Source: a virus. Taken from it: DNA of 35,126 nucleotides. Position 1 is the stretch's first letter, and each line of letters opens with the position of its first letter. Both the position numbers and the translations under genes were made by a program. The notes under the pieces were generated by a model. The model ran no database searches. It was not told the DNA's origin and was given only the letters and a program-made list of their open reading frames with translations. The stretch covers positions 1 through 35,126 of IMG/VR virus record IMGVR_UViG_3300000517_000006; one strand, written 5' to 3'. Below, in pieces: positions 15,495 through 22,826 of the stretch.

Positions 15495-17074
15495 CAGATG
15501 CCTGATATGAATATCGGCATTGGTGTTTGGTAGTCTTCCTCTCCGTGATCCACAGAAGTAAAGGTATTATACACTCGAGGATCCCAGTCTTTTAGCACAT
15601 CAATCATTCGAATGCCAAGCAGCATTGCGGATATTAAATCGTCGTTGTGCCCTACCTTTGCTTGATAGGATGAGCCTGTTGCTACAAAGTTTTTTAGTTC
15701 TGACACAAATGGTTTCGAATGTATAGACATCTTGTCATTTTCTATCATGGTTTTCATTCGAGAACAGGCTGACACTTTTGTAGCATGTGTTGTGTTAAAT
15801 CCTTTTCTAAACTTTCTTACATGACCTTTACGCATGGGTTCTGATATAAACAGGCCTGGAATGTTTTCTTCTCCAAAATCGTTGATGACTATAAGAGCCG
15901 CTTCTCCTATACCGTTGTTTTCTACTGACCAATATATGCCTGTGGGGTTCTTTGTTTCTTCCTCTATGTAGCGGCAGATATCTGCGAGTATGCGTATCTG
16001 TCCAGGAATAGCTGTTGTATTGTGTTGCCATTCTGCTACCTGCTTGTATGTAGGCAGTTCTATTACCTGTATCGCAGCATAGTCGCCGCCAGTTCCCATA
16101 GAAGGATCAAGTGCCACGCAGTAGGTGTGTTGAGAGTCGGGTTTTTTATACCAACGAGTCTGACCCATTTTGAGAATGGGGTCTTCTCCCTCCATTGTGG
16201 CAAGGTGTACGGAAGAAATAAGAGTCTCATCAAATACCAAGAACTCACAACCATACTCGCGTCTAAATCGTTCTTCGCCTATTCTTCCTATTTCAGCGTC
16301 GCGCCATTCTTCGTCTCTGTCAGGATGTTCTTCCCAGCTTGCTCTAAATGCGTGGAATCCGTTAATACCAACATCTGTTTCATTGCCATTTTCGTCAAAG
16401 CATTGTTCTGCCTGTTTCCATATCGTGGCAAAAGTATCTTCGTCAGAGTTTGGTGTTGATGTGATAATTGCTCTACCACCTGTAGCAAGTGTGGGAGATA
16501 TCGAAGTCCAAAAGTCTTCCGCAATCGTAGGTTGGACAAACGCAAACTCATCGCAGTATAGTAAAGATATTGACATACCACGACCTGTGTTATCTGTTGT
16601 AGTTTGAGCTACTATTCTTGAGCCGTTTTCAAACTCTATTGATTGTTTGTTGTATGATACAACACCTGCTCTTATATGATCAGGGCAGAGTTCATACACA
16701 TACCGCAGGCGCTGCATTATTTCCTGTGCGCCTGTGTATTTGTGAGCAGCAATAAGAATAGTTTGGTCTGCGTTAAACATAGCATACCAGGCAAGGTAGA
16801 TAGCAGCACAGGTTGTCTTGCCTGTCTGTCTTGGAAGCATGTTTATGTTAAAACGATGATCATGATAAGAACGCATTAGACGCACTTGATAATCAAAAGG
16901 ATCAAAGAGCATTTTGCCTTTTACAGGATGCTGTATGTAGGCAAACTTTCGAGCAAAGTAGAGATATCCGTCGTTAGGATCCATACAGCGAGCAAGTTCT
17001 TCTATCTGCTTTTCTGAGTAAGTATCTTGAGCGTGAGCTTTCTTTGTTAATACGCCATCTAATGATTTCGACAT
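15494..17074 (-). CDS. gp17: gp17 terminase large subunit
   Basis: Packaging motor ATPase and headful nuclease. Walker A is PRQTGKTT (residues 81-88), Walker B LLYCDE (171-176), coupling motif ITSTP (204-208). The C-terminal RNase H-like nuclease shows VALDPSMGTGGDYAA with D323, SVENNG with E385, and HNDD with D478/D479 as likely metal ligands. Length 526 aa versus 610 in T4, with shorter ends. The gene starts just after a strong UUCG-loop terminator and has no clear late promoter core directly before its ATG (17074), so how it is transcribed is unclear. Read-through or a divergent promoter is likely. Confidence 0.97.
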   Translation of the reverse strand: MSKSLDGVLTKKAHAQDTYSEKQIEELARCMDPNDGYLYFARKFAYIQHPVKGKMLFDPFDYQVRLMRSYHDHRFNINMLPRQTGKTTCAAIYLAWYAMFNADQTILIAAHKYTGAQEIMQRLRYVYELCPDHIRAGVVSYNKQSIEFENGSRIVAQTTTDNTGRGMSISLLYCDEFAFVQPTIAEDFWTSISPTLATGGRAIITSTPNSDEDTFATIWKQAEQCFDENGNETDVGINGFHAFRASWEEHPDRDEEWRDAEIGRIGEERFRREYGCEFLVFDETLISSVHLATMEGEDPILKMGQTRWYKKPDSQHTYCVALDPSMGTGGDYAAIQVIELPTYKQVAEWQHNTTAIPGQIRILADICRYIEEETKNPTGIYWSVENNGIGEAALIVINDFGEENIPGLFISEPMRKGHVRKFRKGFNTTHATKVSACSRMKTMIENDKMSIHSKPFVSELKNFVATGSSYQAKVGHNDDLISAMLLGIRMIDVLKDWDPRVYNTFTSVDHGEEDYQTPMPIFISGI

Positions 17075-17088
17075 GAAAATACTTAGTC

Positions 17089-17114
17089 AAAAATAGCACC
17101 GAAGTGCTATTTTT
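17089..17114 (-). terminator. Intrinsic terminator with UUCG loop after the 530 aa gene
   Basis: An 11-bp perfect stem (AAAAATAGCAC / GTGCTATTTTT) closed on the minus strand by C(TTCG)G and ending in five Ts. It begins 2 bases after the 530 aa stop codon. Its A/T symmetry could also let it work in the other direction. Confidence 0.85.
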
Positions 17115-17116
17115 GT

Positions 17117-18709
17117 TTAGTTTGAAGCAGGGGCTGCGGTTTGATACACCTTTGTGTCCTTGCCGTATTTAGATTTAATAGTGTTGGCTGCTTTCTGTGC
17201 TGCTCTCTCTGATCTAAATACCTTCCACGGTTTTCCGGCTATATACACAGCGTAGTTATTAGGCTCTTCGTCGCCCAGTTCAACTTCCATTTCTCTACGC
17301 TTGAATGCTGCTTTATCCGATCCGAGGTTTGCGCCTTTACCGTCGCCGTATCCTGTTCTTCCTATATCAAAACCGCTTCGATAACCTCGTCTACGACGCA
17401 CTTCGTTGAGAGTTTCTTCGGGTAACACAGACAAGCCTTCTCTCAACTTGCCAATAACAGCTTCATGGACAACTGTATTTTGTCCGTGAGCAGCAAGTGA
17501 TCTTCTTTCTGTAGAAAGTCTATCGATAATAGCGCCTGCTTCTTTATCGTAAAACTCTACCATCTGTTGAGGTGATTTATCGAGGAAGGGTTTTACATAG
17601 CGTTCAAACACTGGAGCAGATTCCATTGACATGTCTCGGCCTTTGTGCTTGACAGACTTGCCTTTCTTCTGTTCCTTTTTACGATCAGTTTGAACCTGTG
17701 CCTTGTTAAACTTGCCTGCGTTTTTTGCTACAGGATTGTTTTTTGGTGCAGCTTCTGCATATTCGGAGTTATTAACTTTCACACATTTATCTTTGTATGT
17801 GCCGTCTGCTTTCTGTTCTCTGCCTGCGTATCTATATCCTTTCCAGCAGGCCTTGCCATCTACACCTTTCTTTTTTTCTTCTTCTACTTCTTTATCTTTT
17901 TTTTTAGCAGTTTCTTCGACGCCTTCTTTAGGCACGCAGTTAGGCACTTCTTTTCCATTCTTCTTTTTCGTGCCTACCATTTTGTAGTTTTTCCAGCAAG
18001 GATCGTCGTCGTCTTCGGCAACATCCATATCTTCGTTGTAGTCCTTGTCTTTCACTTTCTTTTTGGCTTCTTCCTTGCTCATGCCTGAAGCAACCATTCT
18101 CGCAATCTGAACGTCAGCAAAATCTTCATCGCCGTCACCGTCCTGGTCCTGCTCGCTCATTTTCTGTTTGAGCATGGCAGATAGTTCTTCTGCGAGGCTG
18201 GTTTCCAGTGCCATTGGATTGTCACCACCGTTTGTTGGCGGATAAGATTTCTTCTGACGATTAAGACCGCCTGACAGATCTTTTGTCATTTTGTGATGAT
18301 CGTCATAGCGTGCTTCTGGCTCGTTGTCCCAGCTTTCTTCTTCTACTGTCTCTTCTTCTACTGTCTCTTCTTCACCTGTTTCAATATCATCCATTACCCT
18401 TGGAGTAATCATGGCAGGTTCCTGTGGCGGCATGTCTGGCGGACCTTGATATCCTGTAGGTTCCGGCTGATCCGATCCGTTCATAAGACGAGCAAGTCTT
18501 GCTACTTCGTCCGCGGAATCACCTGACATTGTAACAGAAGCAATTTCGTCTAGCTGCTGAGGTTGGGGAACAGCATCGCCTGTGTCTTCTTTTGTAACAT
18601 CATAGAATGATTCTAATATCATTTTCATGTCGCTTGTTTCTGCTTTTGAAGCTTCGTAATTACCTGTTGAAGCAGCTTCAAAGTTGTTTAAAATCTTGTT
18701 CATATCCAT
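17117..18709 (-). CDS. Charged virion-type protein with EF-hand-like loop and Cys repeats (530 aa)
   Basis: Function unknown. The N-terminal 110 residues are acidic and Pro-rich, followed by Glu-rich low complexity. Residues 188-199 (DQDGDGDEDFAD) match a bacterial Ca2+-binding DxDxDGxxDxxD loop, followed by VQIARMVASGMSKEEA. Two similar Cys-bounded repeats follow, 238-258 (CWKNY...NCV) and 288-310 (CWKGY...KCV). The end (NYAVYIAGKPWKVFRSERAA, 485-504) is a small domain I recall from several marine phage virion proteins. It is translated with the 187 aa gene from the late promoter at 19295-19301 (GGGAG ribosome site) and ends in a strong terminator. A head or scaffold-core role is inferred from position between gp16 and gp17. 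Confidence 0.75.
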   Translation of the reverse strand: MDMNKILNNFEAASTGNYEASKAETSDMKMILESFYDVTKEDTGDAVPQPQQLDEIASVTMSGDSADEVARLARLMNGSDQPEPTGYQGPPDMPPQEPAMITPRVMDDIETGEEETVEEETVEEESWDNEPEARYDDHHKMTKDLSGGLNRQKKSYPPTNGGDNPMALETSLAEELSAMLKQKMSEQDQDGDGDEDFADVQIARMVASGMSKEEAKKKVKDKDYNEDMDVAEDDDDPCWKNYKMVGTKKKNGKEVPNCVPKEGVEETAKKKDKEVEEEKKKGVDGKACWKGYRYAGREQKADGTYKDKCVKVNNSEYAEAAPKNNPVAKNAGKFNKAQVQTDRKKEQKKGKSVKHKGRDMSMESAPVFERYVKPFLDKSPQQMVEFYDKEAGAIIDRLSTERRSLAAHGQNTVVHEAVIGKLREGLSVLPEETLNEVRRRRGYRSGFDIGRTGYGDGKGANLGSDKAAFKRREMEVELGDEEPNNYAVYIAGKPWKVFRSERAAQKAANTIKSKYGKDTKVYQTAAPASN

Positions 18710-18712
18710 GTT

Positions 18713-19276
18713 TTAACTCCCTACTGGGCTTGTGTTGTTTGATTGATCTGTTATGTCTTGTGAGTCGCCTACAGGCCCGCCTTTTCCGGGATCTGTTTCT
18801 CTTTCCGAGCGTGCTTTTTCGAGTTCTTTAAGCAGCTCCATTACTCTGTTTCCACCTACGCTCTCTTGAGCACTTTCGCCGCCCATGTCTTCTGTGTTAA
18901 GAAGAGCTTCGTAAGGTTGGTCTTCGTCAATAGCTTCTTCTTGATATCTTTCTTGAGGTTCTGCCATGTTTCTTACAATAATATGGCTGTGCGGAATACC
19001 TGTTGTCCAATGTAGGTATTCCTGAAGAACCTGCACGGTTGTAGGATACTGAAGTTCTGCTTCGTAGTAGGTTACTTCTACATTTTGAAGTTGTGGGAAA
19101 TCCAGAGGTCTTTCAGTGATTGGTGTTCTTTTTCCTGTGCTCATGTTTTGCACTGCATATTTTTGGAGCGCAGTTTCGAGAGTGTCTTCTACGCCTTCAG
19201 GCAGTTCGCCTGCAATACCAATCTTGAATTCGTATGTTTTCTTTGACTCAGTCAAATATTCTTTAAAGGTTTTCAT
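18713..19276 (-). CDS. Putative internal head protein with capsid-targeting-like N-terminus (187 aa)
   Basis: Unknown family. The first eleven residues MKTFKEYLTES closely match the capsid-targeting peptide of T4 internal proteins, MKTYQEFIAEA, including the gp21 protease-type cleavage rule (Leu/Ile-x-Glu before Ala/Ser). The rest has a beta-rich part (YEFKIGIAGELPEG, VEVTYYEAEL) up to about residue 110 and a disordered Glu/Gly/Asn-rich tail. A late promoter (19295-19301) and AGGA ribosome site precede the ATG. It is followed by the 530 aa virion-type gene. The inference is packaging into the prohead and removal of the leader by the prohead protease. Confidence 0.75.
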   Translation of the reverse strand: MKTFKEYLTESKKTYEFKIGIAGELPEGVEDTLETALQKYAVQNMSTGKRTPITERPLDFPQLQNVEVTYYEAELQYPTTVQVLQEYLHWTTGIPHSHIIVRNMAEPQERYQEEAIDEDQPYEALLNTEDMGGESAQESVGGNRVMELLKELEKARSERETDPGKGGPVGDSQDITDQSNNTSPVGS

Positions 19277-19293
19277 AGCTATGTCCTATACAT

Positions 19294-19791
19294 CTATTTA
19301 TCAATGTTTTTTAGTTTTTCTATTAAACTATTGCGGTCTGACACTACATAACCTTCGCCTTGAACTACATCACCATCACCGCCTGTGGAGTCTCTATCCA
19401 TTTTTTCTTTTTTAAGTTGTAGTTCGATCATTTTCAACTTCTTGTCCATTTTAGCAGTTTTTGCTTCGAGATTGGTTTTCAGCATGGTAGAGGCAACTTC
19501 GAACACTCTGCCTGAATAGCGACTTTCTACATTCATGCCTAAATCCATAAGGTCTTCATAGGCGTCCATAGCTTTTTCTGCAACTTCGTTTAGTTCTTTG
19601 TCAGCCATTTCGCCTAGACCTTTTACCGCAGGCAGTGCCGAACTTATCTTGTCAAGCTCTTCTATGTTACGCAGTTCTTTTGCGTGTTCTCTTTTTTCCT
19701 GCTTTTTTTCCTGTTCTGCTTGTTTTTTATCTTCTTCTACTATTTCTTTAGCATCAGGTAGATCAAGCATTTCTTCAAGTTTTTTAGTCAT
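19294..19791 (-). CDS. gp16: gp16 terminase small subunit
   Basis: Small subunit of the packaging terminase, which recognises DNA and regulates gp17. 165 aa, virtually the T4 length (164). The N-terminal half (KKQAEQEKKQEKREHAKEL) is a strongly charged helix, and the central part (DLMDLGMNVESRYSGRVFEV, 82-101) and KTAKMDKKLKMIELQLKKEK are long coiled-coil helices as in the family. It follows gp4 with its own late promoter at 19819-19825. It is separated from gp17 by two virion-type genes, unlike the adjacent arrangement in T4. Confidence 0.88.
   Translation of the reverse strand: MTKKLEEMLDLPDAKEIVEEDKKQAEQEKKQEKREHAKELRNIEELDKISSALPAVKGLGEMADKELNEVAEKAMDAYEDLMDLGMNVESRYSGRVFEVASTMLKTNLEAKTAKMDKKLKMIELQLKKEKMDRDSTGGDGDVVQGEGYVVSDRNSLIEKLKNIDK
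19295..19301 (-). promoter_or_regulatory. Late promoter core ATAAATA overlapping the gp16 stop
   Basis: GATAAATAG on the minus strand: the last two codons plus TAG stop of gp16 (Asp-Lys-stop) are the promoter. It lies 18 bases before the 187 aa ATG, giving a leader with AGGA. Confidence 0.7.
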
Positions 19792-19818
19792 AGGTTACAC
19801 CATTAAATGCTCTGTTTA

Positions 19819-19825
19819 TATTTAT
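19819..19825 (-). promoter_or_regulatory. Late promoter core ATAAATA overlapping the gp4 stop
   Basis: GATAAATA on the minus strand contains the TAA stop of gp4 (19822-19824). It is 27 bases before the gp16 ATG. Confidence 0.65.
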
Positions 19826-20259
19826 CGTCTTTTGCCTTGATGGAAAATATCATTTTCTGTAACTATTCTGAACTGCATGCCTTTCTGTTTGCAGTAAGCT
19901 CGAGCTGCTTCCCACTTTGCTTGATTGACAATATAGTGGGCTTGGTTGTGTTTTGAACGGCCGAGGTTTTCTCTAAATGCTTGTGTTGAAGGTTTAACTT
20001 CTATTAGTTCTACTTTTTGCTTCCCGTCCTTGTTCGAATAGGCAATAAAAAAGTCTGGCACATATACCGTGTATTTTCCTGTGAGAGGATTTCTATAAGG
20101 AATCTTTATTGCTTCTGATGCCCATTTTTCTACAGAAGGATGCTCGTCGCAGAAACGCATAAACGCAAATTCCCAGGAACTTCTATATGTAGGTGTTTTA
20201 TTTCCTACATACTTGTCAGGATTTTTTAAAGTGTATTTTCCTTGAGCAAAGCGTGGCAT
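19822..20259 (-). CDS. gp4: gp4 head completion protein
   Basis: T4 gp4 completes DNA-filled heads before tail joining. Matches T4 gp4 by pattern: GKYTLKNPDKYVGN, YRSSWEFAFMRFCDEHPSVEKWASE (residues about 24-48), PYRNPLTGKYTVYVPDFFI, VELIEVKPS, and NQAKWEAARAYCKQKGMQFRIVTE near the end. The fold is nuclease-like, with Asp in VPDFF and Glu/Lys in IEVKP placed as in PD-(D/E)xK enzymes. Length 145 aa versus 150 in T4. It starts at TAATG with the upstream 122 aa gene. Confidence 0.93.
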   Translation of the reverse strand: MPRFAQGKYTLKNPDKYVGNKTPTYRSSWEFAFMRFCDEHPSVEKWASEAIKIPYRNPLTGKYTVYVPDFFIAYSNKDGKQKVELIEVKPSTQAFRENLGRSKHNQAHYIVNQAKWEAARAYCKQKGMQFRIVTENDIFHQGKRR

Positions 20260-20627
20260 TAGGGAGCAATGTTTCTTACTTCTGCTTTATCGAATTGATT
20301 TCTTTTTCTATAACCAAGAGAACTGGTTTTAGGGCGAGAATAATTGAGAATTTCTGTAACAACTGCACTCAATTGAACTTCTTCTAGGCCTTTAAGAGTG
20401 TCAAGCAGCTGGTAAACATTTACATTGTCAATTTTTGACTGTTCTAATAACGCAGTGCCTGCAGCAATTGCACTTGACTTATCAAATCCTCTTTTTTCAA
20501 AAAATCCTATAACAGAATCTACCTTTGACGCAGAAAAACTTAATCTTTCCCTAAAGTATTTGTCAAAGAACTCTCTTACATCTCTGTCTGTAAAATTTTG
20601 CGGTTTGTCTTGTGGCAAATTAGTCAT
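20259..20627 (-). CDS. Conserved structural-region protein of unknown function (122 aa)
   Basis: Function unknown. Mostly helical: VREFFDKYFRERLSFSASKVDSVIGFF (residues about 17-43), then AGTALLEQSKIDNVNVYQLLDTLKGL. I recall a similar gene beside gp4 in marine T4-like phages. It starts 37 bases after the tube-like gene with AGGA 10-11 bases before the ATG and is joined to gp4 by TAATG. A head-completion or tail role is suggested only by neighbours. Confidence 0.8.
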   Translation of the reverse strand: MTNLPQDKPQNFTDRDVREFFDKYFRERLSFSASKVDSVIGFFEKRGFDKSSAIAAGTALLEQSKIDNVNVYQLLDTLKGLEEVQLSAVVTEILNYSRPKTSSLGYRKRNQFDKAEVRNIAP

Positions 20628-20664
20628 TAGTATTATTTCCTAATAAGTGTGCATACTATACATG

Positions 20665-22005
20665 CTAATTGTCTCCACCTAATAGCCTTAAACTGCCGGG
20701 CGGAGCATTTGGTGGCGGTAGAGGCTGGCCTTCGCCAATATCAGGAAGCGGTGTCGCAGGAGTAGCTATTGCTGTTGGTGCAGGCGGTCCTACAAATGCT
20801 CCAGGTGTGTCTATTCCTGGACCGCCTGCAGCAGTCGCAGATGATGCTAAACTCTCTCCTGCTTCTATTACGTCAGGCTGGCCGCCTTGACCTCTATTTT
20901 TAGGAAAGAACGTGTTAGGCAATCCGCCTAGATCTGGAGACTGTAGATCATTTAAAGCACTAGTTGCTAGATTTAGCCCTTCCTCGATCACGCCTTCTGT
21001 TGTAAGATTTTGTGCAGACTGCACAAGATTAAATCCTGCAATCGCGCCTCCGGCTAAACCAAATTCGCCACTCAAAACATCTCCTGCTCCTCCTATAATA
21101 CCCAAAACGCCTTGCTGTCCGCCGCCTAGAACAGAAATAGGACTAGGAGTATTGTCGTAATGTGCAGGATCTCCAAATCCTGTAGGTTCGCCGTTATTTC
21201 CTGCTTCTACATCGCCTGCAGAATAAAGAACAGCTTCGTATCTAAGTGTAATACTGTTTCGCATGGCTGTAGAATCGTCACTGCTATCCACGCTGTCATG
21301 ATTCCACTCTGTTAAAATTGGTCTAACTAAAGTATAGGTATTATAAGATCTTCGTGCAAGTTGTGATATTTCAATTTTAGTAAAAAAAGGAATCGCAGGC
21401 AGATTGTTATCCATGCCGAACTTAAATTCATTAAATCCTGGACTATAAAGCGTATCGCCTGTAAGTGTTTGGCCAACTTTTTGCGGAGGACCTATGCCTC
21501 TCGCACTAGGGGGAGCGCCACCGCCTAGCGATGTTGTGCCTGAAGCAGATATTGATCTGCCATGCGTGTCCCCAAAAGCGCCAGAATCTAATGTTTGAAA
21601 ACTATCTGCGAAATAGTATTTGTAATAACTTTCTAGTAATTTTGTTGTAGCGCCTAGGTTATCGTCAAAAAAATCTATTGTAATAGGATTATATTCTATG
21701 CCAGTTTGAAAGTTTTTCTTTCGATTATACTTATTTCTTGTTTCAACCTGCGCAGAATACGTAGGAAGATCAGCACTGTATACCAAACCTCCTATCGTGT
21801 TAGAAAATTTATCTAGTCCAGGTATAAATTGTTTTGCTGGCTCCGACAGTGTAAATTGCACGTGGTAGAGAAATTTGCTTTTAGGAGCAAACTTCATCTT
21901 CTCATCTACAAACAGTCTAGAAGCGTGTTTCCAGTCTGCTAGATTGCCTTTGGGGTTAAAAACACCACTTGCAAAATTATCGAAAAAACCGTCAAATATT
22001 GCCAT
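20665..22005 (-). CDS. Tail-tube-like baseplate protein, gp48/gp54 type (446 aa)
   Basis: The N-terminal 200 residues have the tail-tube fold signs: KSKFLYHVQFTLS, VYSADLPTYSAQVETRNKYN, KNFQTGIEYNPITIDFFDD, and KLLESYYKYYF. The family includes T4 gp19, gp48 and gp54; the length and long tail point to a tube initiator or cap rather than the main tube. The C-terminal third is Gly/Pro/Ala-rich low complexity (ATAAGGPGIDTPGAF, TPLPDIGEGQPLPPPN). I start it at the ATG at 22005 (MAIFDGFF) because a longer form uses TTG. A late promoter core ends exactly 5 bases before this ATG. gp48 and gp54 cannot be told apart here. Confidence 0.7.
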   Translation of the reverse strand: MAIFDGFFDNFASGVFNPKGNLADWKHASRLFVDEKMKFAPKSKFLYHVQFTLSEPAKQFIPGLDKFSNTIGGLVYSADLPTYSAQVETRNKYNRKKNFQTGIEYNPITIDFFDDNLGATTKLLESYYKYYFADSFQTLDSGAFGDTHGRSISASGTTSLGGGAPPSARGIGPPQKVGQTLTGDTLYSPGFNEFKFGMDNNLPAIPFFTKIEISQLARRSYNTYTLVRPILTEWNHDSVDSSDDSTAMRNSITLRYEAVLYSAGDVEAGNNGEPTGFGDPAHYDNTPSPISVLGGGQQGVLGIIGGAGDVLSGEFGLAGGAIAGFNLVQSAQNLTTEGVIEEGLNLATSALNDLQSPDLGGLPNTFFPKNRGQGGQPDVIEAGESLASSATAAGGPGIDTPGAFVGPPAPTAIATPATPLPDIGEGQPLPPPNAPPGSLRLLGGDN

Positions 22006-22010
22006 ACTAT

Positions 22011-22017
22011 TATTTAT
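22011..22017 (-). promoter_or_regulatory. Late promoter core ATAAATA for the tube-like baseplate gene
   Basis: GATAAATA on the minus strand followed by exactly 5 bases and the ATG at 22005. The predicted T4-type start site is the A of the ATG. No ribosome binding site fits between them. Confidence 0.75.
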
Positions 22018-22045
22018 CGGTAGCAATTAAATGCGTATAAAATAG

Positions 22046-22067
22046 AAAAAGGGCCGAAGCCCTTTTT
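22046..22067 (-). terminator. Intrinsic terminator with UUCG loop after gp19
   Basis: Minus strand: AAAAAGGGC(TTCG)GCCCTTTTT, a 9-bp stem with a C(UUCG)G loop and T tail, 28 bases after the gp19 stop. Confidence 0.88.
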
Positions 22068-22095
22068 CGTAACAAGGAATAAATGTTTTTTTTTA

Positions 22096-22722
22096 TTAAG
22101 TGCCGCCGCCTGTGATTAGGCTTCCTACTGTTCTGCCAACAGCAGTTCCAATTCCAGTATTTTCTGGAGTTTGAACAGCATTATCATAACGTATAGACAG
22201 TGTCGTAGTTACTGCTTCGTTGTTGGCATAACCAAGAGAGTTGTAATTAGCATTCTGCACAAAGCAACCATATAGCTCAAATGTTTCAAGAACGTTTGGT
22301 GTGTTTGCACCGTTGCCACCGTCTAGTATTTCAATTCTTGTTGTGAATTTGTAATCGATGCCAGATGCTGCCGAACTCATTTCAAAGAAATCAAATTGCT
22401 TCTGTAGTTGCTCACCTACAAGCTTTTGAACTCTACCATTTACGTCTTCACGTAGGTTAAGTTCGATTGGTTCCCAAGCATGACGACCTGCGAGATACAC
22501 ACGAGAGTTGTATGTTGGAATATCCATTTCTTCAAAACTTACCTGCGGTCTTGTAACGTCAATTACCTGTTTTGTTAATTCTGTTGTCGGTGTTGATACA
22601 CCAAAGTTTTCTAGTGTTACTCTAAAACGATACTGTAGCTTAGGCATCAACAGGCCTTGTGAGGCTGCTGAATCCGAAGTATCTAGCGGAACAGTAATTT
22701 TAGAAAGTGTTGAGATAGCCAT
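22096..22722 (-). CDS. gp19: gp19 tail tube protein
   Basis: Major tail tube subunit. Beta-rich tube fold: KLQYRFRVTLENFG (residues about 28-41), VTRPQVSFEEMDIPTYNSRVY (about 55-75, the usual tube signature), WEPIELNLRED, and LETFELYGCFVQNANYNSLGY (about 144-164) as in T4 gp19. Length 208 versus 163 aa, mainly from a Gly/Thr-rich C-terminus and an N-terminal extension. A late promoter (22746-22752) and AAGGAG ribosome site precede the ATG, and a strong terminator follows, as expected for an abundant virion protein. Confidence 0.93.
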   Translation of the reverse strand: MAISTLSKITVPLDTSDSAASQGLLMPKLQYRFRVTLENFGVSTPTTELTKQVIDVTRPQVSFEEMDIPTYNSRVYLAGRHAWEPIELNLREDVNGRVQKLVGEQLQKQFDFFEMSSAASGIDYKFTTRIEILDGGNGANTPNVLETFELYGCFVQNANYNSLGYANNEAVTTTLSIRYDNAVQTPENTGIGTAVGRTVGSLITGGGT

Positions 22723-22745
22723 AATCTTTTACTCCTTGTCACGAG

Positions 22746-22752
22746 TATTTAT
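22746..22752 (-). promoter_or_regulatory. Late promoter core ATAAATA for gp19
   Basis: GATAAATA on the minus strand, 23 bases before the gp19 ATG. The predicted 18-base leader contains AAGGAG, so this is a conventional late start. Confidence 0.75.
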
Positions 22753-22780
22753 CATTTTTTCACGAGATTTTTTTGGCCAT

Positions 22781-22808
22781 AAAAAAAGCGGTCCGAAGAC
22801 CGCTTTTT
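22781..22808 (-). terminator. Intrinsic terminator with UUCG loop after gp18
   Basis: Minus strand: AAAAAGCGGTC(TTCG)GACCGCTTTTTTT, an 11-bp stem with C(UUCG)G loop and T tract, 19 bases after the gp18 stop. Confidence 0.9.
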
Positions 22809-22826
22809 ATCCGCACTATGTTTTCT

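Noticed and set aside
16022-16607. Two 145 aa plus-strand frames
   Set aside because: Both lie inside gp17, whose ATPase and nuclease motifs are intact on the other strand.
17645-18088. 147 aa hydrophobic plus-strand frame looking like a membrane protein
   Set aside because: Mirror of the Lys/Glu-rich coding of the 530 aa gene, which reads as Phe/Leu on the other strand.
22006-22026. Longer start for the tube-like baseplate gene
   Set aside because: Begins with TTG and would run through the late promoter; ATG at 22005 fits.
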